Part shown: positions 1 to 12,891 of the stretch, in pieces
Layout: every line of letters starts with the position of its first letter
Position numbering within the stretch: the first letter of the stretch is position 1
Source: Lingula anatina
Lineage: Eukaryota; Brachiopoda; Lingulata; Lingulida; Lingulidae
Assembly: GCF_001039355.2 (NCBI RefSeq)
Contig: NW_019774058.1
Coordinates: 351,817 to 415,816 of the forward strand
Length of the DNA stretch: 64,000 nucleotides
Direction: 5' to 3'
The notes under the pieces: model-generated
What the model was told of the DNA's origin: nothing
Database searches by the model: none
What the model saw: the letters and a program-made list of their open reading frames with translations, nothing else
Position numbers and translations under genes: made by a program

Positions 1-693
1 AAAACATTACCACGTGGAGATATTGTCTAAGTAACATCCTGAAAAATATGCATGTTAATGTTGTCGTGGGACGAAGCTGGTTCCAAAAGGAACCGAGATA
101 CCATCATTTAAACCGCGGCCATTGTTTGTAATAACTGCATATACGAGTAAACTTTCTCGGTTAACGTTAAATGAACACCAACTAACCCAACTGAGAAAGC
201 GGATCTTCTCTCCCCCCCCCCCCCCTGATTCTGCGTGCACGCTTATCCATTATGCTTTCGAAATGTTTCAGTCTTTTGCCAAATATTTTTTAATCTGCGT
301 GAACAAAAACAATAGATTGCATTGTGGCTTCTTAACTGTAAATGACTTTGCAAAGCGGGGAGCCTGTGTCCGGTAAAAGATCTGTAAATACATGTAGTTC
401 TAAAACATTGAAAGGCAATGATAGTGTATGTGCATGTTTCAAGAAGAGTCTAAAGTGTGGGTTTGGCAATAGGCCTGTAGATTTTTTTCACAAAAATGCT
501 TAGTTTGTTAGAAGTAGTAATGGCTGAATATCAATCAGTCCTGTAAGTTTTAAAGCAAAACATGGAACACGAAATATTATTTTTTCACATCATAGCATTT
601 TCAAGGAGTGAGGTTGACCTTCCATGGCCTTCCATGTTTTCTTATTTATATAACGGTAATAATATATGTTGAAAAAAAAAGGGGAACTTTCGG

Positions 694-887
694 AAAAAGG
701 CACCGATCACACCAATTTTGGAACCTGGACTTAATTTTATGAATTATTATCAGTACTGTCAGTTTGAAGAGAGGTTTTCCACTTATTATTAAAAAGGCAC
801 CGATCACACCAATTTTGGAACCTGGACTTAATTTTATGAATTATTATCAGTACTGTCAGTTTGAAGAGAGGTTTTCCACTTATTATT
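694..887. repeat. 97-base direct tandem duplication
   Basis: Two near-identical copies (694-790 and 791-887) sit head to tail. Diverged versions of parts of the unit can be seen around 965-1040, 1295-1400 and 1450-1560, where phrases such as 'tcagtttgaag' and 'ggttttccactta' recur. The region therefore looks like a decayed array with one recent duplication. Confidence 0.9.
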
Positions 888-1137
888 ATAACACTGAAAG
901 TGCTTGGCGACAACGACAAAATCAATATCTGTACATAAAAATGAATGTTTCACACAAAAAATGTTTTAACTTCCAGAAAAATAATGCAATCAGGTTGATT
1001 TTTCGAACCCAACTTGTATTTTGGGCCTATGAATCTTTTCAGTAAGTTTTTCTTTAATGGTCATTATGGCAGCAGTCCCTATAATAGGATTTCCTTCAAT
1101 TTTGATGCAATATTACATAATGCTTTACACCATTCTT

Positions 1138-1193
1138 TTATAATATAATATAATATAATATAATATAATATAATATAATATAATATAATATAA
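1138..1193. repeat. ATAAT pentanucleotide microsatellite
   Basis: A pure array of a TATAA/ATAAT pentamer, about eleven units. The same pentamer forms another array at the far right end of the window (about 63913-63986). Confidence 0.95.
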
Positions 1194-1958
1194 GTATCCT
1201 GGATATTCAGGACATTTGAAGGACGTGGAAGTTCAACCTCAATCCTTGAAAATGCCATGATTTAAAAAGATATTTCACAAAAATCTTGTCAACTTCAGGA
1301 AAATAACCCAATCAGGCTGGTTTTCAAACCCAACCTGTATTTGAGTAATACTCATCATTTTTGTAAGTTTGAGGAGAATAGGTTTTCCTTAAAATGTGTT
1401 TTCTGTACTGCATATATGCTTAGAAAAGGAAAACTGCATAATTGTTGGAGAAATGGTCTGATCAAGCTAACTTTTGAACTTGAACTGTATTTGATGACAA
1501 TTCATCAGTTCTGTAAGTTTGAAGACAAGAGGTAAAACGATTTTCCACTTATCACTAAAAGTTCTTGACGAGGGTGATGACAGTGACCACAGGCACAGGT
1601 GATGGCTTTATGTACAAACACATCTGTCTGTATGTAAAAAAAAGGAGAAATATTCATTTATTTCATGTAGTAAAATTATGTACAAAACCACTCCATGTAT
1701 TACAATGTTCAGATAAGGTGAAGCAACATACTGGACATTACATCCAATGTGTCTCTCTGTTATATAGGTTTCAACAACTAATTTTTCTATAAATTATCCA
1801 TCCACATAAGCTTACCAAGTCTCAGTTCACTGAAGAGTTCCATGCTCTTTTGCCATTTCCAGTTACTAAATGAACCTGTGTATAAATTATTTCAATTTAT
1901 TTTTATTTGTGCATTTTAGCTATCATGCTTTTAGATAGCAATGACAGTTAAGGCGTTT

Positions 1959-1964
1959 TTTATT
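1959..1964 (-). terminator. Candidate polyadenylation signal of ANAPC5
   Basis: An AATAAA hexamer on the minus strand lies about 107 bases beyond the ANAPC5 stop codon. It is the first canonical hexamer I see after the stop. No transcript evidence is available. Confidence 0.45.
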
Positions 1965-2070
1965 AATCTAAGGGTTAAGCACAGCTGTGAGTTATTTTAC
2001 ATTTCCTCCATAAGTAGATATTCCTTGTGAACTCCATCTTATAATTTCTAATCCAGTTGTCTGAATTGTA

Positions 2071-5000
2071 TTATAACACATTGATGGCTAGAGAGTTGAC
2101 AGTTGGGTATTTCTGATCCAGTTGTCTAAATTGAAGGGCAAACTTGTTCCTCTCTGCTGTGTAGCCGAGCTCATGACACAGGCGTGCCTGGAAGTAGAAT
2201 AAATGGCATTGTTATGAGATAAATATCCTCTTTCTTTTTTGCAAATCTGAACTATATAGACCACAGTGTGTGTCATAGTGTGGATAAAAATATTTTGTGT
2301 TTTGGATATTTACATTTTAAAAATCATGAAACAAAAAAAAAAAAAAAAAAATGAAAAATGAAAATACTTCTTTAGAACTGATAATATTGACTGTGTCCTG
2401 ATATTCATTTTCAACAATTACAAAACAACTATTATGACAGAAGGAAGAAACTTTTTGAAGCTGACAATAACAACTGTGTCATGATGCTCATTTAAAAAAT
2501 TACCATCAAAAATTATGAAGGAGGGAAAAAACTTCAAATCTGGTAATTATGTCTGAGCTGTGATGTTTTACTCTGGAAAATATGCCAATCTGCTTTGCTG
2601 AATTACCCCAGTCATATCCCATGCTAAGAGATTAACCCATTCAGTATCTTAAGAAATTCAATCTTGAACTTCAAAACTTTAATCACATTCTGTAGGCTTG
2701 TTTGCTTCTAAACACAAGGTTCATTTTCATACAAGTTGGTGTAAATTGAAAATTTGGAAATTTAGGAAATCATGACAGAACTTTTCAACCTTCAAAATAA
2801 TGTTGTAGGCTAGTTAAACACAATCATTTAATAATCTAGCAACTGTTATTCCTTTACAGTTTTTTGGCTGGTCTTTCAGAGTAAATTTGCATGTCGTCTT
2901 TTTTTTTTTTAGTAAAAACACTTAACCTCATTTTGCCCATAAAAACATAAAACATAAAAAATCTCACATTACAAGAATTACACACACACACACACACATA
3001 TAGTTTACCTGGTAGTATACAGCATCTTTAGTCCTCCAGTGAGCTTGTATGGAGACCAGGTTGTCTATAACAGTGTTCATTAGTAATACTGCTGACATGC
3101 GTGCTGGGGGGAGAGAGAAGCCATAATGAGAGAAGGTGGATTTGAGGACAGAATACACCACACAGAAATGACAGACATCACAAAAAGAGAGAGAGAGAGA
3201 GGGAGAGAGAGATAAGAAAACAATAAAGTGCTTGTTTATAATGTTGTTATTATTATTATCATTATAAAAACTTTTCCCTTCTTTTCTTATTAAAACTGTA
3301 TTGTGGATCCTAGCTGAAGTGATTTGTTAAATAAAATGCTCCCTAATACAGCTAAGCTATTGTCAACGGTTTTATTAGATACAAGTTTTACACCTATTTA
3401 CAGCTATGCTCTAGATTTTACTCTCAGACTTAAAACAGAGAAGTTGCTAATTAAAAAATACCTTAATTTTTCTCAACTAATCATACTACTTTCTCAACTA
3501 AAAAGTAATTCAATCATACATTTTGAAAAGAATTCTACCAGTAGCCTAAGAGTGCTATATTTAAACAGCATAAATTCCATTACCTGTTTTCTTTTGGTAT
3601 GTGTCTTTTTCTTGAGTGGCGGCAGCCACTTTACATTTAGCATACAGGTACTGTGTCCGTGCCTTGTTATATACACTCCCATGAGTCAATACTGTTACCA
3701 AGTCCTCCTCTATCATTCTTAGTGCCTGAGCAGGCATATTCATGGTGAACTATAACAGATACAGTACAAATCTATTGATCCGACATACCACTTGTGCAGA
3801 CAAGTCATCCAGTAATATTTTGCATATTACATAAAGATTTTAATTCTTCTACTCAACTTACAAGTCAGTCTGATCAGGGAATTATATCGTCTACAATATA
3901 ATTCCCCGGTCTAATTGACAATTTTGGGAGATAAGAAGTCATCTGAGAAACATTTTACTAGACAAGGTACACATTTCCTTCAATAAAACTCCAATTTCAA
4001 GGTAGCACAGGTCTTACCAATAGGAAAATATTGCTCAATTGCATTATTTTTGTTATTTGTATGTATCCCAGATGCCAACAGATAGGCCATTTAAATGACT
4101 TAAACAAATGCTTCTGATCATATACACTTGCCTGCTTCCCCACCCCCCACATACTCCCTCTTCAAAACTCAAAACAATTTTTTTTTATGACGATGACATG
4201 ACATTTTATTTTTAATGGATAAATACACACTCACACACACAGAGGCACACATACAGACACAGACTTACCTGTATGAAAGCCAGGTGCATCTTGGCCATAA
4301 TAAGTGTCAGTAGCATGTGATGTGACTTGGCAACTGAGACACACTCTAATATATGGGGGATAGCAGCAGAGGGGTTGTCTGTCTGGCAGTATAACTCACC
4401 AAGAGCAAGCAAGACTCTAGAATTACAGTAATTTGAAGGTTATCTAACTATTTTTCAATGACATTTCAGGGAACTAGCCTATGAACACAGTTGAAATCAC
4501 TGTGCTTTATCCTTTTACAAGTGCATTTGAAAAATACAAACATCTGTATACAAAGGCTGGCATAGATATTACATCTCTCAGTTACACAAGAACTCCATAG
4601 CATGACAGAAATTCATTACTTTTTTCTTGTATTTCAAACAGCTTTGCTCTTTTTTCTTTTTGGAAATACAACTGAATGTTTACATTATGATTATATATGC
4701 AATGTAAATATATTTTATTCATATACAAATATTTATATGCCTCATTACTAAAAAATTAAAATTATGAAAATAACCTGGAATACAAATCAGCTGTGCAGCT
4801 TTCCAGCTTCTTCTTTCTCTCCACAAGAAAACTGTGCAATATTTGGAAAGCATCTTCAACTTGGCCCTTTTCTTTCAACAACACAGCCTTCCTGTATTCT
4901 CCTTCCTTAGAATCTATAGCAGAAATATTGTTCACAGTTTCCATAGCAACTTGCCAGTTACCACAATGCACTGCCTGATCAAACATTATCTTCTGCTCAC

Positions 5001-8000
5001 AAATGGACCATACTGTTGCATGCTGGGAAGGCTTGGGGAATTTCTGTTTGACATAACTGATGATTTCAAATGCCATATCATACATTCCCTATAAAAAATA
5101 ATAAAATACTTTTTATTCTCTAGGAATTACAAGACTTCAGTGCTATTCATATCTCATTCAAATAACACATTTTTAAACATCTTTCTACTACTAAATATTT
5201 TATACTGTCATTCTGCCTGTCTTTTATATCAAATTCCAGAAGCATTTTTCTGTTACATTTTTCCAAGAACTAGTTGACTTGTAAAATAACCTGCGCATTG
5301 GATAACAAACTCCTTAAACTGAAGTGAAATATGGTGGCAAAGTCAAGTACATGTGGCAAAGTCAAGTTGATGTGTGGCAAAGTCAAGTAGATGTGGCAAA
5401 GTCGGGTAGATGTGGCAAAGTCAGTTAGATGTGTGGCAAAGTCAAGTAGATGTGTGGCAAAGTCAAGTAGGTGTGGCAAAGTCAAGTAGGTGTGGCAAAG
5501 TCAAGTAGGTGTGACAAAGTCAAGTAGGTGTAGCAAAGTCAGGTAAGAGGCAACCCACCTGTTCTGCATGCATGGTGGCCAAGTTACACAGACCCAAGCT
5601 CTCAGCCTCTCCTGTGTGGTACACCCCACCATCTGAAGATGCCAGGTTCAAAAGTAGCTGACTGGTTAGGGAGGACATTTGTCTAGAAATGTACGTAAAG
5701 ACTAAAGTCTTAATAAACAAGTAAATATTACCATTTAATAATAAAAATGAAAATCAAGTCCTCAACTTGGTTAAGTTACAATTAAAGATAACCCTCTCTT
5801 CCATTACAAGGGGGTTAAACTCCCAAGACAGAAGTATGCTGAGTTCATAAGTAAACCCAGCACCAGTGCTTTTGTTCATTAGCATGTTTGGGACAAAGAA
5901 AGCCAAGGTATGTAATTATACTGTTCACATATTATTTTATGTGTACTGTGTGTGAAAGAGACAAAATGTCATGTTTGATTCGATTTTGCTTACAGCTCTT
6001 TTATCATATAGTTCTCAAAGAGAAATATGTCAAATTGTCAAAAAATCAAAATTAGGCAAACAAGACAATAATAAATTGTGATTTTTGCTCTATACCTGTT
6101 CCCATACAGACTCCAGAGTGCTGATTTTTGTGCAAAACTTGTCGCCATCAGATCCACCATGGAATGCTGGCAGTTCAAGATGTCACTGTTTACAAGACAC
6201 TGGAACACACTGTAAATTATATATTAAAAATTATAAAAATTGGAGAAACAACATGAATACTGAATATAAAAAGCAATGCTGTTCAGAAAACATTATGAAT
6301 ATCATCAGATTAGTTCAGCATGACAGTATCTTGATCCCCATGTTCCTATGGATATGGGATAAAGGTAAATAGCGGCAGCTATATGGCAAATAATTTGATG
6401 GGGAAAATTAAAGAGCCAGATGTTTGTATAAGGAAAATTTATCTTTCACTGCTCCCATGTCTGAGAGAAGCTATTATAGAACTAATGGTAAAACTAAATG
6501 GTGACTTTGTTAACACATAAGACTGGATTAATACTTTTATATTTAAATATTATATTTGTATATATTGAGTACTGTCACACAAATAAATCTCTAATAAACT
6601 CTATTATTAATTAACCCATGTATCTATTGTTTACCTTGCTGGTTCAGCAGCAGCCACAGAGTTGTGCTGGGCAAATGCCTGAACTCCAAGTGATGCCAAG
6701 TACTGGAAAGAAAAACATGTGTCTTAGATCCTTCTAACATTGAAGCAGCAGAGTTTTCTGTACCATGCCAGTTTAAAAACCTTTTTAAATATCTGGCTAT
6801 TACTTAAAAGGGTCACCAAAATAGGACCACTGTGTTCAACACAGCCAGTTAGCAAGATTCATTTTAAATGGTGCACTGGGTCTCATAAAAGGGAGAAAAC
6901 ACTTAGAGGTAAAAAAATCAATTATAGATTTTTCATGGAATACTTAGTACATGGAGATGTAGATCTTCAGACTTGGCCACTGCTCTAAACATGAGATCTG
7001 CAGTGTTTGCCGTGTACTGCTCTCCTAGCCTGTACAGCCACCCCTGGAAATGTACACAGAGCATTAAACATTCACCAAATTTATACATAGTGTGGTGCTA
7101 ATTATGTAAAGGCAGTGCATATTTTTTGTGTGGTATGCCTCTGATGTTCAAGTAAATCTGTATCCTGTATTATAGTATTGTAATGTGTGAAGTGAAAGTT
7201 TGTCAGTGACAGCAGTATCTTTTACTTTTGAAGTCTAATAAATATAAAATTTTAAATATTCAAACAATTGGATATAGACAGTGGCATTAATTCTTATAAA
7301 CAAATGAACTGATTTAAAACTAAATGGCTGCAAATTGTCAGAATTTGTTTCTGTAGCATCTACATGTACTATCTGTAAATAAAATCAATATGTATTTGTT
7401 TCTACAGCATTATTTATATGTTGTAATATATTTATAAATTCAAAGAAGCAATTATGTGCATGAGAGAGAGAGAGAGAGAGAGACAGAGAGAGAGAGAAAA
7501 TCACCAAAGCATGCTGCAGGCACACATTGTCATTGGTCTCGTGTGCCATTCTGATAGCTTCCTGAAGAGCTGCCAAAGCTTCTTTTCTGAAAATATAAAT
7601 AAAAACACTCTTTTTAATAAAAAAAACTGCCACCTTTGCCCATTCACATTGAGAGATGTTTCACATAAAAACATCTTAACTTGTTCTGTGAAGAACAGGC
7701 GAGTAAAATAAGGAAACAGTTTGAGTGGTTGGTTCAGAATTATGAAAGGACAAATACTGACTCAGACAGGTCAATCCCAACCCGAGTTTCAGGTCTCTGG
7801 GAACTTTGCTCTCTACTAACAGCATGTCTCTGGTGTTCCCAGTTCCAGGCCCAGGTTTCACAAAAAAAAAAAAAAAAAAAAAAATTAAGTCAGGTTCCCT
7901 GGCTAAGAACTTAATTACATGGCCACATCTTACCCTATCAGGAGCAGTGTAACAGCACTCTCATGAAAATCCTAATCAACTACGCCAAGGAACTGACTTA

Positions 8001-11000
8001 GGGTTTTTTGTGAAACTGGGGTCAGGGATTGCTGTAACTGATCAGGTCAGACATTACCCCAGTGATGCAACATTCAACAGAGTACAAGGGAAAGTCTTCT
8101 TGTGTAAGGTGTATGCATATCTTCATTATTAAATATTTTCCTTTCATTTAAAGTTACAATTATTTTGAACTTCTTCTAATGACAGCTATACTCAGATTTA
8201 TTACCACTCCAATATTTCCCTATGAAAATATCTTTTGAGATATTGAAATAAAGAGTGGAGATGTCCCTCATTTTAGCTGTTATTGGAAGAAACTCTTAAT
8301 GTAACTTTTAAGGGCATAGAACATCTGATGAAATTCTTTGCTGGACTCTATTACAACACTGTCTATGTGTCTAAACCTTACTAGTACTTTCAACATAATA
8401 CCACAATAACTCTGACAACAAGAATGCATTACCTGTGTCCAAATCTATAATGCAGGGCTGCTAAATTGAGAGCAGCATATCTAAATCGCTTGTTGCACTC
8501 GTCCAATTTCTCATCCTTGCTTGCTGCACTGGTCAGCACCGAGGCCAAAGCGTGACGGTCAAAGTAGTGATATAGGCTATGTATAGCACCACAATATTCA
8601 TCAACTCGTAGATTGTTCAGGTAGCTGAGAAAGTGCTGATAAAAGTGAAAATTTCAAAGCAGAATATGAAATATCAGTAACACAATAATATTTAACTTTT
8701 AAAAAGTTTGATCTCAGCTTTAATATCAATTATTCATTAGTATCAGTACAATGTAATATAGTCTTTGTTTTACCTTAAAATGTCTTTTATTCTAAATTAT
8801 TCTGGAACATCATGAAAATATCCTTTTCTATGATTCTAAACTCCTTGGTGACATGGAAAATATTGATAAATTCTAAATTTTTCAGGTATACTTACTGCCT
8901 CTGCCAAATGTGGCATGCTCCTCAGTAACTGTGAGACTGTTGACTGTAGTTTAGGAGGAGGCAGTGCCTCTGTAGCATTGTGATGTAACAAGTTCACCTG
9001 GTATACAAAACATTGGTGTATACATGTGTGAAAGTTGTAAAAACTCCAAGTTCTGAAAACCTACCATGCAATTTCTCATTGCAGTTATTATAAATTTTTC
9101 ACAAAAAAAAAAAATGAAGACTGAAAATCCTGAAGCCAAGCAAAATTCTGAAAACTTACACCCATGCACTGTAGGGTTCTACAGCCCAGAGGAGCAGAGT
9201 GCTTGGTATTCAAAACTCGGAAAAAACATTCAAATATTTCATCAAGTAATTTGACAGCTGATTCGAAGTAAAAATTCGTTATTTATTATCTACTTGGTGA
9301 AGAAAAACAACCCCTTGGTTTTAATATAAATTGTCCAGCAGGACCTCAATAATTTAAACCTCTACAGTTAAAAAACCTTTTTCCACAATTCAAACAATTC
9401 TTTCAAATATACATATAAAAACGTGTACAAAGATGTCAGTAGTTTTGATTACTGATAATTTTTTCATGCAGTGCAATAAATATGTGAAATTTTTGTCAGT
9501 GTAAAAGTTATAAAAAAAATCAAAATTAAACAGGTTTTTAGATGCAAATCTTCATAATTTTGGATTTAATTTTTTTAAATATTACTATAAATAATAGTAC
9601 TATTACTGCACATTAACATTCAAATACTCAACCAGTGAAAATTAAAGTAAAACAATTAATCAATGAATCAAAAGGCGAAATGTTTTAATATTAATAAATT
9701 AAAGTAACCTGTTGAGAAATAAAGTACTCTGCCTGTCTCTGTGAATAGGTATTGCAACCAAGTATTCCACCTTCACTGAAAATGAAGCTTGCAGCAATTA
9801 GTTATTTACAATGGCACAGCACCACTTCTAACTTCATAGTGTCAAAAAGCCAGAAGTGCTTAAACTGAAGATTTGAGAATGACCAATTTAAAAGTTACAT
9901 AAAACAACCCCACATGAACATGTGTATTCAATACTCTATGATTACAACCCTTTATATTATTATATTAATTTGTCAATATACAGTGAGTTGTGACTGTCAA
10001 ATTCCTCACCTTTCATAAACCTCTGCTTGCTGTTTATGTGATGCCTCCAGTCCCAGTTCTGAAGGCACATCTCCATTCTCCTGGTCTTTGTTATATGCCC
10101 TGAAGTATCTCCTGTAACTTTGGCACAGTTTGGTCACCATATTAAAGGAAAGTTTGTCAAATGCCAGTCCCATTCTTCTGATAAATAACCCTACAATTGT
10201 AACAAAGACTCTAAAATTGAAGTGGACCTTAATAAGAAATCATGAAATTCAAAATGCAGGTGTCAAAGGCACACAAATTTATATAAGGGGTTCAGGGGAA
10301 AAAATACACCAAATATCCAAATTTTCAGTAAATCCAGAACTCTTTCTTCTCTTTGTACCACAAAATCCCACTTGTATCTAGTGACATAAAATAATAACAT
10401 AACCGAATGGGGAAAACCAATTTCAACAGTAAACTCTACCATATTACAACAGCGCTTCTTGTAGCTTATATTTAAGTCTGAGAATGCAGTGAGAAATGCT
10501 ATGTTTATACTTAATGAACATTGACCCATTTTTTCCTTTTGCCTGTATTCTATATTCCAAGTGCTTAGCAAGGAGACAGCAGGTACCATTTTTATGATAG
10601 CCTTTGATATGGTCAAGTCATGGGAAAAGTACCCACAACTTCCTGCAATGGAAGAATTCTACCAGAAGCACCATCTTAACTTACCAATGACACTACTTTT
10701 GCTGACCAAAAACTTTCCAGGTTGATCTTCTGATTCTTCGAACATCTCACTCAGAGCTTTGAAATAATCCATCAAAGCCATTATCCCATTAGTTGCTAAA
10801 TATTCAAGCCTAAAACAGAAAGAATGGGGAACTAAATTAATAATTCCCATTTCAAATAATAGCATGTTGCTAATGGTCTAAAAATCTGACATTTCTATCC
10901 TTAAAGTTTAATAAAAGAGGCACAACACTTAATATTTTTAACTTTTGATTTAACTGAACTAATGACTAAAATTATTTGCTCTAAAAGTTGAGATCTGCAT

Positions 11001-12211
11001 GATACCCATCTCAAAAATTAGTTATTCAAAACTTTACATACATAAATTGAAACTTAAATCTATATCTTCAAGGCTATGTAATCATAGTAATTTTTTTCAA
11101 CAACTGTTTTACAAAATTGTACAAGTGTAAATCAGAGAATTTCTGAGCACTAGAAATAAATTAAATGTTCTAATATCCTTTTTGAAGGAGATGCTCTGGA
11201 TAAACATCAAAATATCTGAAGCTTCAGGCAGACTCCATTTTTAAAATAAGCCACTGATTATATAAAAAAATCGTTTTGCATACTGTACAATTATATTGTT
11301 AAAATCCAGACATGCATTTCAGTAGCATTATACCTTTTCAAAAAAACTTCTAAGTATTTTGGTCTTTGGATTTCTTGCACTTTAAGGACAACCTCCCTCA
11401 GTTCCATGTCAGGTGCCTGTAAGATGAAGAAGTCAACATTTCACAACTTACATTTGATAACTTAGGGATCTTTATTAGAAAAAAAAAGACCAGAATTGTT
11501 ATACATAAATTACAACAGCCAAAATTGGAACAGAATTTTTGACAATGGATTGTTTGATTAAACAAAAATTACATTTTAAGATCTTGCACTTGTTACAATA
11601 GATAAAAGTATCTGGTTCCATTTACTTGCATTTGGTAACATGGTATATAGCCAGGACATGAATGTCTGACAGTAAATCAAGGAGCAAAGAAATGCATCCG
11701 CACTCATATGAGCAGCAGGCCCGTAGCCAGCAATTTCAAAAGGGGGGTTCGTTTTCTGAAAAAGTGGACCTTTTTCCATAAAATCATCATGTACCTAGAT
11801 CAAATTTTACCCAGAGTGGACCTTTTCCCAGCAAAAGGGGCGGTTCTTTTGAACCCCCCAAACCCCCCCTGGCTACGGGCCTGAGCAGACTAATCAAACA
11901 TCCCTGTACACACACATGTGCACAGTCCATGTTGCTCCAAAAGTAAACACTTAAATTCCCCATTCTTTCAATGGCACTACACCTGTAATAATGAAATAAG
12001 CATGGTCATAAAATCCTTTCTGTCTTCTTCAGTGAAAATCCACTGCATAGCATCAACGGCATCAGCCAAGGAGTTCTCACTGTTGTCTTTAAATGTTCTG
12101 TATTCTCTAACAAGCACCAGCAGAACGATCTTGTAGGGAGTGACATACTCTTTCAGGGGTTTCTGCCCATTGAATCGACCAAGATTAGAGATGTCAGCCA
12201 TGATCACTTGT
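2071..12211 (-). CDS. ANAPC5: Anaphase-promoting complex subunit 5
   Basis: APC5 is a scaffold subunit of the APC/C, the nuclear ubiquitin ligase that drives mitotic exit; its TPR-like repeats help hold the platform together. Exons (high-low): 12211-11983 (ATG at 12201), 11416-11334, 10809-10685, 10190-10010, 9775-9709, 8998-8896, 8635-8433, 7586-7505, 7043-6951, 6702-6635, 6209-6096, 5682-5559, 5088-4775, 4416-4269, 3749-3584, 3103-3009, 2187-2071. All borders are GT-AG and phases agree, apart from one extra base in exon 6 (8940-8942). The product is about 766 aa against 755 in human. Landmarks shared with human APC5 are VTPYKI near the N terminus, HFLSYLNNLRV, RYAALNLAALH, ALQEAIRMA, ATMHAEQ, EYRKAVLL and AERN near the C terminus. 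An acceptor at 12212-12214, ten bases before the ATG, shows that a further 5' UTR exon exists. Confidence 0.97.
3187..3214. repeat. GA-rich microsatellite in an ANAPC5 intron
   Basis: A short GA/GGGA run lies in the intron next to the exon at 3103-3009. Similar GA/CT runs occur in this window at 7464-7497, 26050-26083, 37362-37388, 37932-37968 and 62573-62611. Confidence 0.85.
5333..5546. repeat. Minisatellite in an ANAPC5 intron
   Basis: About eleven units of 17-21 bases built on 'gtggcaaagtcaagtagat' in head-to-tail order, with small changes between units. The array starts only about a dozen intronic bases from the splice donor of the exon at 5682-5559, so most of the proximal intron is repeat. 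Confidence 0.93.
7464..7497. repeat. GA dinucleotide microsatellite
   Basis: Lies in an ANAPC5 intron, immediately after the donor of the exon at 7586-7505. On the minus strand it is a CT tract just inside the intron. Confidence 0.9.
11716..11883 (+). mobile_element. Short non-autonomous inverted-repeat element, copy A
   Basis: A 168-base element bounded by inverted ends CAGGCCCGTAGCC and GGCTACGGGCCTG. It is flanked by the 5-base direct repeat AGCAG (11711-11715 and 11884-11888), as expected of a target-site duplication. It lies in the ANAPC5 intron between 11982 and 11417. A second copy in inverse orientation lies at 61243-61414. There is no coding capacity. CAG...GTAGCC ends with a 5-base duplication suggest a hAT-related DNA transposon (hAT5 type), but that assignment is inference. 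Confidence 0.9.
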
Positions 12212-12891
12212 CTGAAATAATTGTTAAATGGTTTTTAATTTGACTGAGCATCCACAAATGATGCTACATAAGACAGTATTGGATAAGTATAGAATCAATG
12301 ACAATGTGGTGAAATATTGTATGTGCAGCAGTCTAAGCATCTATGCTATTCTTGAACTTCAAGTTGAAATAGAACATGGAGTCAGTGCAATTGCATCAAT
12401 AAATGTGGTTCAGAAGCAGGGATGACGGTGATCAATAAATTAAATGTAATTTTAATTATTTTCCGGTGCCAGTAATGAAACTTGTACCAGTAAGTTAGTA
12501 ATTTACTAGTAGTTTGCACTCTTAGAATAAAACACAAACATATATTTCTCTAAATCTATCATATAAGCAGGTTCATCAGTTAACTTTGTGCCTGAAGGAA
12601 TTATTCTGGAGAGGATACAAAAGATAAAAATCAAAATATTCACATCCAAATATTTTCAGAGGCAAAATTCTTGACTTTTCAAGGAGCGCGCCATCTTCTA
12701 AAATAACGGACATGAAATACATCTATAAATCATACATAGAGAAATAATGCAGTTTTCGATACCTCTCTAAAATTAAATATTTGAAATAGTTAAATAAATT
12801 GACAAAACTATTTATTGATAAAGAAAATGTTAAATTATTTGCGATATTTTGTTTCTGCTGAATCAAACTTCCGCCGTGTCAGCAGGCCAAC
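12212..12891. promoter_or_regulatory. Head-to-head promoter region of ANAPC5 and GOLGA2
   Basis: The two start codons are about 690 bases apart and transcribed away from each other, and ANAPC5 needs an upstream non-coding exon in this interval. Two YY1-like motifs (consensus AAGATGGCGGC) can be seen: AAGATGGCGCGC on the minus strand at 12697-12686 and ACATGGCGGAC on the plus strand at 12890-12900, the latter containing the GOLGA2 ATG. YY1 sites downstream of the start site are common in TATA-less housekeeping promoters. I see no convincing TATA box. Transcription start sites cannot be fixed from the sequence. Confidence 0.6.

Larger units (their letters stand above)
1..2070. other. Intergenic DNA downstream of ANAPC5, rich in degenerate repeats
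   Basis: No gene is supported here. The stretch holds a poly-C run near 213-225, an exact 97-base tandem duplication (694-790 and 791-887), diverged relatives of that unit up to about 1560, and an ATAAT-type pentanucleotide array at 1138-1193. The part next to 2070 must include the ANAPC5 3' UTR; on the minus strand an AATAAA hexamer lies at 1964-1959, about 107 bases past the stop codon, and is a reasonable polyadenylation signal. Short open frames here have no recognisable similarity and overlap the repeats. Confidence 0.7.

Noticed and set aside
5270-5485. Repetitive 71-residue frame on the minus strand (DFATHL repeats)
   Set aside because: It is a translation of the intronic minisatellite between two well-supported ANAPC5 exons.
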